Translations under genes and position numbers: made by a program | Notes under the pieces: model-generated | The model's database searches: none | Seen by the model: only the letters and a program-made list of their open reading frames with translations | What the model was told of the DNA's origin: nothing | Part shown: positions 1-6,334 of the stretch, piece after piece | Numbering within the stretch: position 1 is the stretch's first letter | Layout of the letters: each line of letters begins with the position of its first letter | From: Desulfobacteraceae bacterium | GTDB taxonomy: Bacteria; Desulfobacterota; Desulfobacteria; Desulfobacterales; Desulfosalsimonadaceae | NCBI GenBank assembly: GCA_007131845.1 | Contig: SLPT01000318.1 | Coordinates: 1-9,011 of the forward strand | Direction of reading: 5' to 3' | Length of the DNA: 9,011 nucleotides

Positions 1-1
1 C

Positions 2-78
<77 letters not shown>

Positions 79-86
79 AAGATTTC

Positions 87-121
87 AAGGGGTTATGAAT
101 AATTTTCATAACCCCTTTTTT
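87..121 (+). terminator. Intrinsic terminator of the tRNA-Lys transcript
   Basis: The arm GGGGTTATGAA (89-99) pairs perfectly with TTCATAACCCC (105-115) around a 5-nt loop. Two flanking A-T pairs extend the stem to 13 bp, and a run of T (116-121) follows. This is a textbook rho-independent terminator directly after the tRNA. Confidence 0.93.
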
Positions 122-259
122 ATGCGAAAGTGCAAAAAAGTGTAAAACGTTTCCTTGAATCGCCTTTAATAAAAGCTGCAAGCGATTCGTCCATTTCTTT
201 TGGTTTTAAGGACTTGCCCTCCTCATATATCTTCAAAATCAACTCGATCTTCCATAATC

Positions 260-289
260 TTTACAACCGACTGCGATCGGTGAGATACT
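260..289 (+). promoter_or_regulatory. Candidate sigma70-type promoter before the thiamine-binding protein gene
   Basis: A -35-like TTTACA (260-265, five of six consensus bases) is followed after 18 nt by a -10-like GATACT (284-289, four of six). It lies about 70 nt upstream of the ATG at 361 and after the tRNA terminator, where a new promoter is needed. The call rests on motif match only. The rest of the spacer 122-360 shows no convincing gene. Confidence 0.33.
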
Positions 290-360
290 ATCCAAAATCC
301 CTTCCGGCGATCCCGCCGTGAGGGCCGCCGAAACAAACGCGATAATGGGAGATTCCGATT

Positions 361-654
361 ATGAGTACGATCATCGAACTTTCCATCTTTCCCACCGACA
401 AGGGGGAAAGTGTCAGCGAGTATGTTGCAAGGGTTGTCGGAATCATTGAGAGAAGCGGACTTGCCTACCAGGTAAACCCCATGGGCACATGCATCGAGGG
501 AGAGTGGCCGGAAGCATGGAAAGTTGTGGACCGGTGCTTCACGGTGTTGCAGCAGGATTGCGACCGGATATATTGTACCGTCAAGGCGGACTACCGGAAA
601 AACCGGAGCGATGGCCTGCGGGGCAAGGTCGAATCAGTCCGGTCGAAGGCGTAG
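361..654 (+). CDS. MTH1187-family thiamine-binding protein (Thiamine_BP/DUF77 type)
   Basis: This 97-residue protein matches the small MTH1187/YkoF-like family (Pfam Thiamine_BP, formerly DUF77), whose members are about 100 residues, fold as ferredoxin-like domains and assemble as oligomers. Visible family marks are the N-terminal strand with IELSIFP (residues 5-11), SVSEYVARVV (18-27), PMGTCIEGEW (40-49) and the C-terminal GKVESV (88-93). Members are thought to bind thiamine or a hydroxymethylpyrimidine-like ligand in the cytoplasm; a catalytic role is not established. A GGGAG element (347-351) about 9 nt upstream supports the ATG at 361. The KamA-like gene follows 129 nt downstream on the same strand, so co-transcription is possible. 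No thiamine biosynthesis or transport gene is visible nearby, so the ligand in this organism is inferred from the family alone. Confidence 0.85.
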   Translation: MSTIIELSIFPTDKGESVSEYVARVVGIIERSGLAYQVNPMGTCIEGEWPEAWKVVDRCFTVLQQDCDRIYCTVKADYRKNRSDGLRGKVESVRSKA

Positions 655-730
655 AGGGTACGAAAACCGTGGAAATGAAGCCGCCCGCTGTGGTAAAGTG
701 ATACAGTAAGAAAAAAGAAATCCGAGCACG

Positions 731-772
731 TTTTCTGTCATCATGAAAGAATTTTCTGTCATCATGAAAGAA
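731..772 (+). repeat. Perfect 21-bp tandem duplication upstream of the KamA-like gene
   Basis: Bases 731-751 are repeated without mismatch at 752-772. Each unit starts TTTTCTGTCATC and ends ATGAAAGAA. The second copy ends one base before the AAGGAAG ribosome-binding site (773-779) of the KamA-like gene. Each unit contains TTTC and GAAA half-sites 9 bp apart, so the duplication could give two operator sites in phase (21 bp is about two helical turns) or could be a simple slippage duplication. It lies within the likely 5' untranslated region. Confidence 0.9.
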
Positions 773-783
773 AAGGAAGCGCT

Positions 784-2589
784 ATGGCATACCACCAAGC
801 GGAAGGCAAACAAAGGCTTCTGGAAATCCTGGAGACAGCCCCGGAAATAAAAAAAATCATGGAGTCCGGGCATTCCCTGGAGAAAAAACGCGTAGCGATC
901 CGGCATTTTCTTCAGACGATGCTCTACGCCACCTTCGACGACGACAAGATCATCGCGCCGCTGGAGTGGGTGCTGGCAAGGGATGCGATCAATACTCTGA
1001 AAAACATCCTGTCCACGAGAAGCGAAAAACTGGCCGGCTTCAGCCTGATAGACTATATCGACGCAATCGTCAATGACCGGGCCGACCCGTCAGCACCACC
1101 CCCGGAGCCCGGCTTCCTCGCGGAGCTGCAGCACCTGCTGCAGGGCGTTACAGGAAAATCAAACATCTACACCGAAGACCCGCCCGAATTTCTGAACCAC
1201 CATGGCCGTAAAGCCGCGGAACTGCGCTCCGCAGAACTCTCGCGACTGGCGCAGGCGGCAGAATTTTTCATGGCAAGGTATCCCGACGGCCTGGACAAAA
1301 AGGTCATCCGGCGAAGAAGCATGAACCACTCCCGCATCATGAAGCATTTCGGCGCAACGGAGGCCCAGTGGGAAACGTGGCGATGGCACATCCGGCACAT
1401 CGTGCGCGAACCAGACACCCTGCAAAAAATGATCCGGCTCACCGACGACGAGTACGGGGCCATACAACGGGCCCGCAAAAACAGACTTCCCTTCGGCATC
1501 ACGCCCTATTACCTGTCTTTGCTCGACTACCACGCCCACCGGAAAAACGATGCGGCATTAAGGGCCCAGGTCATTCCCAGCCCCTATTACGTGGAGCAGA
1601 TGCTGAAAGCCCGCTCTTCCAATGAATGCTCCATGGATTTCATGCTGGAAAGCGATACGTCGCCGCTGGAAGGGATCACGAGACGCTATCCCATGATCGC
1701 CATTTTGAAACCCGTGACCACCTGCCCGCAGATCTGCGTCTATTGCCAGCGCAACTGGGAAATCGATGATGTCTATTCCAAACAGGCCTTCCTGTCACCG
1801 GAAAAGCTCCGGGAAGCCCTGAAATGGCTTGCCCGCACGCCGGAAATCCGTGAGGTTCTGATTACCGGCGGCGATCCGCTGCTGCTGGCGGACCGGAAAA
1901 TCGAGCAGCTTCTGGTGCAGCTTGCCAGGATGCCGCACATCGAAAGGATCCGCATCGGCACCCGTATGCCCGTCACACTGCCGCAGCGCATCACCGAAGC
2001 GCTGGTGAAAATCATCAGGCGGTTTCACCAGCCCGGACGGCGCGAGATGATCATCGTCACCCACTTCGAGCACGCCTACGAGGCTACCCCGGAGGCCATG
2101 GAAGCAGTTCAGAAGTTCCGGCGCAGCGGAATCGACGTCTACAACCAGCTCGTCTACACGTTCTACAATTCCAGACGGTTTGAAGCAGTGGCACTGCGCA
2201 ACGCCCTGCGCCTGATCGGAGTCACGCCCTATTACACCTTCAACACCAAGGGCAAGGAAGAGACCATGGACTACCGCGTGCCCATCCCCAGGCTGCTCCA
2301 GGAGCAGAAGGAAGAGGCACGTCTGGCTCCGGGAACGGTGCGAACCGACGAGATTGTATTCAACGTACCGAAGCTGGGGAAAAATTCTCTGCAAGCAGCC
2401 CAGCACCACGATGTGATCGCCATTCTGCCCGACGGATGCCGTATTTACGAGTTTCATCCCTGGGAGAAAAAGCTTTCCCTGGTCGATACCTACATATACC
2501 GGGATGTATCGGTCTACGACTACATGGAGCGGCTTCGGGCCGCGGGCGAGAATCCGGATGATTACAAGACAATCTGGTACTATTACTGA
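784..2589 (+). CDS. Divergent KamA-family radical SAM, PLP-dependent aminomutase-like protein
   Basis: The 601-residue protein has a KamA core in about residues 200-570 with an extra helical N-terminus of roughly 190 residues; classical lysine 2,3-aminomutases are about 420 residues. Family marks are the ITPYYLSLLD segment, RRYP, the [4Fe-4S] motif C314-x3-C318-x2-C321, and the AdoMet-binding GGDP (362-365). K533 in PKLGK aligns with the PLP-binding lysine of PGGGGK, one residue shorter. R323, two residues after the last cysteine, matches the arginine that holds the substrate carboxylate. The two aspartates that bind the lysine side chain in the Clostridium enzyme are not evident: their places fall at S463/R464 and K489 in my by-eye alignment. 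I infer a 2,3-aminomutase-like reaction on a substrate other than lysine, possibly acidic. AAGGAAG (773-779) supports the ATG at 784. No ablB-like acetyltransferase is adjacent. Confidence 0.85.
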   Translation: MAYHQAEGKQRLLEILETAPEIKKIMESGHSLEKKRVAIRHFLQTMLYATFDDDKIIAPLEWVLARDAINTLKNILSTRSEKLAGFSLIDYIDAIVNDRADPSAPPPEPGFLAELQHLLQGVTGKSNIYTEDPPEFLNHHGRKAAELRSAELSRLAQAAEFFMARYPDGLDKKVIRRRSMNHSRIMKHFGATEAQWETWRWHIRHIVREPDTLQKMIRLTDDEYGAIQRARKNRLPFGITPYYLSLLDYHAHRKNDAALRAQVIPSPYYVEQMLKARSSNECSMDFMLESDTSPLEGITRRYPMIAILKPVTTCPQICVYCQRNWEIDDVYSKQAFLSPEKLREALKWLARTPEIREVLITGGDPLLLADRKIEQLLVQLARMPHIERIRIGTRMPVTLPQRITEALVKIIRRFHQPGRREMIIVTHFEHAYEATPEAMEAVQKFRRSGIDVYNQLVYTFYNSRRFEAVALRNALRLIGVTPYYTFNTKGKEETMDYRVPIPRLLQEQKEEARLAPGTVRTDEIVFNVPKLGKNSLQAAQHHDVIAILPDGCRIYEFHPWEKKLSLVDTYIYRDVSVYDYMERLRAAGENPDDYKTIWYYY

Positions 2590-2675
2590 AGATTGACGGC
2601 TTTGCGGGAGGCGGGTTATCGGCCAGTGCTGTTACAAGGGCATCGCGGATGGGCTTTCAGGCAAAAAAGCAGGGC

Positions 2676-3104
2676 TCAGGCATAATCATAGGGGGAAGAC
2701 TCTACCGGCAGACCCGGCCCCGGAACTCCGCCCGTTTCCAGCTTCACGTCCAGTTTCAGCAAATCCAGGGCTCCGGATACGATATGGATGCCGATACCCG
2801 CTTCCAGGCGGACATTACCCGGCGCTTCGAACTGGTGATGAAGACATCCTTCGCACAGGAAGGCGACCCCGCTCGGGTATCCCATTTCCCGCAGCAGTTC
2901 CACGCCGGAAGCATTCAGCGGGTCCAGTCCGCAAGCCCAGTCATCCGCCCTGCAGCTCTCGCAGACTTCATTTTTCCGGCGCAGGCTGACCGATCGACCA
3001 ATCGACTGGAACAAAAGGCTTTTCTGCAGCATCTCCATCGTAAACTTGCCGAATGCGGGGGACGCCTCTTCCATGCCCTTTATTTTCACCACGAATTCCA
3101 GCAC
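2676..3104 (-). CDS. Uncharacterised cysteine-rich protein with two CxxC pairs
   Basis: I do not recognise the family. A GTG start at 3104 is chosen because AGGAG lies 6 nt upstream (complement of 3111-3115); the frame is open further upstream to 3221, but that stretch has no ribosome site and is low-complexity. The 142-residue product has a hydrophobic N-terminal strand followed by C48-x2-C51-x6-C58 and C84-x2-C87-x-H89-H90, a pattern suited to one zinc or Fe-S site. The C-terminal third (about 95-125) looks like alternating strands, and the tail is Gly/Pro-rich. There is no signal peptide. It lies 129 nt downstream of the c-di-GMP protein on the same strand and converges with the KamA-like gene across an 86-nt gap without a clear terminator. 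Good ribosome site and coding-like composition make it likely real. Confidence 0.65.
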   Translation of the reverse strand: MLEFVVKIKGMEEASPAFGKFTMEMLQKSLLFQSIGRSVSLRRKNEVCESCRADDWACGLDPLNASGVELLREMGYPSGVAFLCEGCLHHQFEAPGNVRLEAGIGIHIVSGALDLLKLDVKLETGGVPGPGLPVESSPYDYA

Positions 3105-3211
3105 GATTGTCTCCTGAAAACTTGTTGGGTTCGAAAATATCCCCGGCCGGGTACATTGGTGCCTGAACGAATATCGACTTTTTCGACAATCTCTGAGCTT
3201 GACGAAAATCC

Positions 3212-3228
3212 TGGTTTTCATTCGGGCA
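3212..3228. repeat. Copy 1 of a 17-bp dispersed intergenic repeat
   Basis: The 17-mer TGGTTTTCATTCGGGCA occurs here and again at 7983-7999 in the same orientation. The similarity continues loosely for three bases on the right (TTA against CTA). Here it lies in the 129-nt spacer between the c-di-GMP gene and the cysteine-rich gene, just past the stop codon of the former. On the minus strand, transcribed from these genes, GAAAA and TTTTC flank CCAGGA to form a short AT hairpin within and next to the repeat. Confidence 0.7.
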
Positions 3229-3233
3229 TTACA

Positions 3234-5456
3234 TTAGCCGGGGTCGATATTCCGCAAAAACGCCTCCACGAGATCCGGATCAAACTGTGTGCCTGCTCCC
3301 CCCTGGAGCTCCCTGGCCGCATCTTCCGGGGTTTTTGCCTCTTTATAGTACTTTTTCGTCATGGTATCGTAAGCATCTGCAATGGCGATAATCCGGCACT
3401 CGATGGGAATCTCCCTGCCTTTCAGTCCCATCGGATAGCCCTGCCCGTTCCACCATTCATGATGCTTCAGAATCAACTCCGCAACAGGGGCCAACTCTGC
3501 GCTGGACAAAGCGATCCGCCGCCCGATTTCGCAGTGCTGCTTTACCTCCCGGTACTCCTCCCGGCTCAGGGCGTCCGGCTTGAAAAGGATATCGTCTCTG
3601 ATGGCCACTTTGCCCAGATCATGAAAGCGCGCAAGAAGACGCAGCCTGTCGATTCGTTCCCCGGAGAGCCCTGTTTCTTTCGCCATTTTGACGGCATAAT
3701 CCTCGAGGCGCTCCACGTGCCCTTCAGCGATAAAATCCTTCTTGCCAAGAATCCGGAATAGGTACTGGATAATGCGATTTCTTCCGGTCTGCTCCTCCCT
3801 GAATTTCTCCCTGTACATGTTGTCGTCCGCCTGTTTGAACAGCTTTTGCATGTCCAGGGGCGAATGTTCGCTTACAGCATACCCGATGGCAAGCGACAAG
3901 CTCTGAGTGCTTGCATCCCCGTTGTACTTGCCGATCTCTTCGACGATACGGCTTACGCGTTCTTCCACCACCTCCCGGTTGCTTTCCGGAAGCAACACTG
4001 CAAACTCATCCCCTCCGATCCTCGCAATGAGATCGCTGGAGCGGAAAGACCTTTGCAGAATGTCGGCAGCAGCCCGGATCAACGCATCGCCCTGCTGATG
4101 GCCAAACGTATCGTTGATGAATTTCAGCAGATTGATATCGCATACGATGATACCCATGGGCAGATGCCTTGCAGCTGTCAGCCGCTTCATCTCCTCTTCG
4201 AAATAAGCCCGGTTGTAAAGACCCGTAAGGGGATCATGAAAGCTCAAAAACCGGAGCTGCTCCTCGGTCTGCTTCCAATGAGACAGGTCCCGGATAATGG
4301 CGAGCGTTCCGATTTTTTCACGCGACCCGTCCCGCAAAAGGCTCATCGACAGGGCGCAGGGCATGATCGTGCCGTCTTTTCTCCTCAGGTCGATCTCCCT
4401 GTCCCGGACAAATTCGTTGCGGCGGATGTCGGCCACCAGCAATTTCATCGACTCCCGGTCGGCACAGATCTCAAAGGTCCTTTTGGCCCGCATCTCCGTA
4501 AAATTATAGCCGAGCAGCTGTGTGGCCTGATTGTTCCATCGGATAAACCGGCCGTATTTGTCCAATATGGCGATGGCATCGGCCGAACTTTCAAAAATAT
4601 TTTCGAGAAAATTTTTTTCCTTTTTATACTGCTCCTGGCTTTTCAGCAGTTGTTCTTCCGCCAGCTTTTCAACGGTGACATCCCGCATGATCACCAGGGT
4701 GGTATCGTTCCGGTTCTCCTTGCGAACCGGCAAGATCCGGGTTGATACCAACCGGCCGCCCGGCATCACCAGCGGATCGAGCGAAACCGGCCGCCGGACA
4801 TCGAGTGACTCGAACACCCGCCTTGCCACCATGGCCTGATCCCCGTCCATGAAGAGGTCGATGAAATTCCCCGCCAGCAGGACCTCTTCCCGGACGCCGA
4901 TCATGGCAAGCGCGGCCGCATTCTGGTAAACTACCTTGTTGCCCTGAATCTCCAGGAGCCCCTCGGACATGTGCTCCAGGGCAAGCTCATAATTCCCGGA
5001 AATCTCCAGGAGTTCCTTGCTGATCTGCCGTTCGACCAGGTGATCCCGGCCGATCACCCGACCCCTCAATTCAGCGCGGCGGCCTGACTCCACCCTTTTC
5101 ACAATGAAATCGACATCCGCGGAGAGCTTGTCCAGCGGCCCCTTGGCGAGTATAACGTCCGCCTCCAGATCGGCCGGACATATGTCTTTTTCACTTACGA
5201 TGGCTGAAACCACGACAATAAAGCACTGATCCAGGCTTTCCCGTTTTCGCATGACCCGGCAAAGCTTTTCCCCGCCGATATGGGGCATTATCAGATCGAC
5301 AAAGACAATATCCGGGATGCAATTACCCAGCGCTTCCAGTGCGGACAGCCCATCCGGTGCAGTCACAACCTCGTATCCTTTTCCCGTGAGGAAATCGGAC
5401 ATGAACTTGCGCATCACAGGATGATTGTCCACCACCATAGCCCGCTTCGCCTGCAT
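3234..5456 (-). CDS. Response regulator with PAS-PAS-GGDEF-HD-GYP output (c-di-GMP synthesis and hydrolysis)
   Basis: Domains of this 740-residue cytoplasmic protein run in order. A receiver (about 1-120) has D10 in the acidic pocket, phosphoacceptor D54, S84 and K105. Two PAS domains follow (about 155-270 and 285-395). The GGDEF cyclase domain (about 396-560) has an intact GGDEF at 481-485 and an inhibitory-site RSSD five residues before it. The HD-GYP phosphodiesterase (about 575-735) has H612-D613 and H665-H666-E667 leading to G673-Y674-P675. All key residues are present, so both synthesis and hydrolysis of c-di-GMP are plausible, switched by a phosphorelay and PAS signals. No partner histidine kinase is in the window. 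The ATG at 5456 is preferred because the receiver begins at once and AGGGA lies 4 nt upstream. An in-frame TTG at 5498, also with an AAGGA site, would add 14 residues. Confidence 0.95.
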   Translation of the reverse strand: MQAKRAMVVDNHPVMRKFMSDFLTGKGYEVVTAPDGLSALEALGNCIPDIVFVDLIMPHIGGEKLCRVMRKRESLDQCFIVVVSAIVSEKDICPADLEADVILAKGPLDKLSADVDFIVKRVESGRRAELRGRVIGRDHLVERQISKELLEISGNYELALEHMSEGLLEIQGNKVVYQNAAALAMIGVREEVLLAGNFIDLFMDGDQAMVARRVFESLDVRRPVSLDPLVMPGGRLVSTRILPVRKENRNDTTLVIMRDVTVEKLAEEQLLKSQEQYKKEKNFLENIFESSADAIAILDKYGRFIRWNNQATQLLGYNFTEMRAKRTFEICADRESMKLLVADIRRNEFVRDREIDLRRKDGTIMPCALSMSLLRDGSREKIGTLAIIRDLSHWKQTEEQLRFLSFHDPLTGLYNRAYFEEEMKRLTAARHLPMGIIVCDINLLKFINDTFGHQQGDALIRAAADILQRSFRSSDLIARIGGDEFAVLLPESNREVVEERVSRIVEEIGKYNGDASTQSLSLAIGYAVSEHSPLDMQKLFKQADDNMYREKFREEQTGRNRIIQYLFRILGKKDFIAEGHVERLEDYAVKMAKETGLSGERIDRLRLLARFHDLGKVAIRDDILFKPDALSREEYREVKQHCEIGRRIALSSAELAPVAELILKHHEWWNGQGYPMGLKGREIPIECRIIAIADAYDTMTKKYYKEAKTPEDAARELQGGAGTQFDPDLVEAFLRNIDPG

Positions 5457-5582
5457 AGTATCCCTGTAGCCGGGACTCTGGAGAGACGGCTCAAACAATC
5501 CGCAGTTCCTTGTTCTGTTGTGATTTTACGGCAATATGACATATTCTTTCGGGCTTTACAACTACAAGTTTATCTGCCTGGT

Positions 5583-5591
5583 AGTATACCA
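5583..5591 (-). promoter_or_regulatory. Candidate extended -10 promoter of the c-di-GMP gene
   Basis: Read on the minus strand, the sequence is TGGTATACT: a TGn extension directly before a -10 hexamer with five of six consensus bases. No good -35 hexamer lies 16-18 bp upstream, which is tolerated at extended -10 promoters. A start about 7 nt downstream would give a leader of roughly 120 nt before the ATG at 5456. Confidence 0.4.
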
Positions 5592-5673
5592 AAAAACCCC
5601 TCGTACCGCGATGTCGTATTAAACAATACTGAATGGCCTGAATTCTAAAAAAACGGATTAAGGGGTTTGCCCG

Positions 5674-5706
5674 GACACGGACCGGCAGGCACGACGGTTC
5701 CGTGTC
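5674..5706. other. GC-rich hairpin in the divergent spacer
   Basis: GACACGGACCG (5674-5684) pairs with CGGTTCCGTGTC (5695-5706) as 11 bp with one bulged T, around a 10-nt loop. No T-run follows on the plus strand (ATTTGG comes next) and none follows on the minus strand, so it is not a standard terminator. It may be an RNA structure or a protein-binding dyad. Confidence 0.55.
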
Positions 5707-5785
5707 ATTTGGCTATCACTGCTCAAATCCATTCCCTGAAGCATTTCATACACGTTTCAATTCTGTTTATCGGCATTTTGCGCCC

Positions 5786-5820
5786 TGATCTTTAATTTTT
5801 TTTTGAAAAAATTCGGATCA
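5786..5820. repeat. AT-rich inverted repeat
   Basis: TGATC (5786-5790) pairs with GATCA (5816-5820), and inside it an A/T stem, AATTTTTT against AAAAAATT, closes on a short loop. The outer and inner stems are separated by TTT on one side and CG on the other. It lies in an AT-rich stretch and could be a weak bidirectional terminator or a bend, but the stem lacks the GC pairs usual for terminators. Confidence 0.4.
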
Positions 5821-5924
5821 AGATGCTTTGCAAGAGCACCAAAAGCAAAAAAACCATTTTAACTGAAAGATGAAACAGATATAGTACAGAAAAAAGGATG
5901 GCATCCCATGAATCCGGCATAAAA

Positions 5925-5969
5925 ATCCCGGCAAGCGGGCCAGCGAAACAAGCGGGAGCCGGCCGGGAT
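5925..5969. repeat. REP-like inverted repeat before the small membrane protein gene
   Basis: ATCCCGGC (5925-5932) is the perfect reverse complement of GCCGGGAT (5962-5969), with 29 nt between the arms. The interior contains a direct repeat of CAAGCGGG. The layout, GC-rich and followed by GATGACA, recalls short extragenic palindromic repeats common in bacterial chromosomes; that likeness is from memory and there is only one copy in the window. Its right arm overlaps an in-frame ATG at 5968, which argues against that ATG as the start of the next gene. Confidence 0.5.
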
Positions 5970-6015
5970 GACAGTATATGTGGCAAGACCCGGAGCCAGG
6001 GCAAAAAGGACGAAC

Positions 6016-6258
6016 ATGAACGATTACGATGCAAAACAACTGGAAAGTCCCGATAAACCGAGCTTTTTCAAAGACTTCTCCATGGGGTGCGGCACCCTTG
6101 TACTGCTTGGCTTTTTACTTTTCATCGTTGTGCCGCTGATCGCCATCGGATTTAAAATCGCCTTGTGGCTTGCCGTTCCGCTCGCAACAGTAATCCTTTT
6201 GGTCTTTGCGGTGGCACTGCTTGGACGGATCGTTTCAAAAGGCGGGAGGTACAGGTAA
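6016..6258 (+). CDS. Small membrane protein with two predicted transmembrane helices
   Basis: The 80-residue product has a polar, charged N-terminus (about residues 1-20, rich in Asp, Lys and Ser), then a hydrophobic stretch at about 24-46 and a second at about 48-71. It ends with a basic tail containing RIVSKGGRYR. This fits a double-spanning inner-membrane protein; I do not recognise a family. The ATG at 6016 is chosen over the in-frame ATG at 5968 because AAGGA (6006-6010) sits 5 nt before it and because the longer form would start inside an inverted repeat. It is followed after 56 nt by the strong ribosome site of the broken phosphoribosyltransferase gene, so both may once have formed one transcript. 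A role cannot be given. Confidence 0.65.
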   Translation: MNDYDAKQLESPDKPSFFKDFSMGCGTLVLLGFLLFIVVPLIAIGFKIALWLAVPLATVILLVFAVALLGRIVSKGGRYR

Positions 6259-6334
6259 GACCGGACCACAGCAGTAAAACCCCGCAGCGGATTCAGCCGC
6301 AGAGGAGGCCAGTCATGGCCGAAAACATCACATC

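Larger units (their letters stand above)
5457..6015. other. Divergent spacer without a convincing gene
   Basis: This 559-bp gap lies between the divergent c-di-GMP gene and the small membrane protein gene. Open frames on both strands in it lack ribosome sites and read as low-complexity or cysteine/serine-rich artefacts. It holds the candidate promoter near 5587, a small dyad GTATT-AAAC-AATAC at 5616-5629, a GC-rich hairpin (5674-5706), an AT-rich hairpin (5786-5820) and a larger inverted repeat (5925-5969). The octamers AAACCCCT (5594-5601) and AGGGGTTT (5661-5668) are also inverted. Such density of dyads suggests regulatory DNA, a small RNA, or remnants of repeat elements. Confidence 0.6.

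Noticed and set aside
130..321. A 63-codon open frame after the tRNA terminator
   Set aside because: It has no ribosome site or recognisable motif, begins in an AT-rich spacer, and overlaps the candidate promoter of the next gene.
743..850. A lysine-rich upstream open frame (ATG 743, second ATG 764) overlapping the start of the KamA-like gene, resembling a lysine-sensing leader peptide
   Set aside because: Neither ATG has a ribosome site, and most of its codons simply overlap the KamA-like coding start in another frame. The lysine richness is explained by the AAG/AAA-rich sequence.
1795..2457. A 220-codon minus-strand open frame inside the KamA-like gene
   Set aside because: The opposite strand encodes conserved radical SAM motifs here; the antisense product shows no family pattern.
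2590..2675. A bidirectional terminator between the convergent KamA-like and cysteine-rich genes
   Set aside because: Only short, weak pairings are visible and no stem is followed by a proper T-run in either direction.
2649..3761. A 370-codon plus-strand open frame
   Set aside because: It is the complement of the cysteine-rich gene and the 3' part of the HD-GYP gene; the product has no domain and no ribosome site.
3846..4745. A 299-codon plus-strand open frame
   Set aside because: It is antisense to the GGDEF and PAS coding region, whose minus-strand reading has clear domain motifs.
5457..5498. The TTG at 5498 as the start of the c-di-GMP protein
   Set aside because: It has a usable ribosome site, but the receiver domain starts directly after the ATG at 5456, which also has a site and a preferred start codon. 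It cannot be fully excluded.
5792..6039. Two overlapping minus-strand frames of 73-80 codons in the gene-free spacer
   Set aside because: They have no ribosome sites, cross two inverted repeats, and show hydrophobic low-complexity products typical of AT-rich noncoding DNA.
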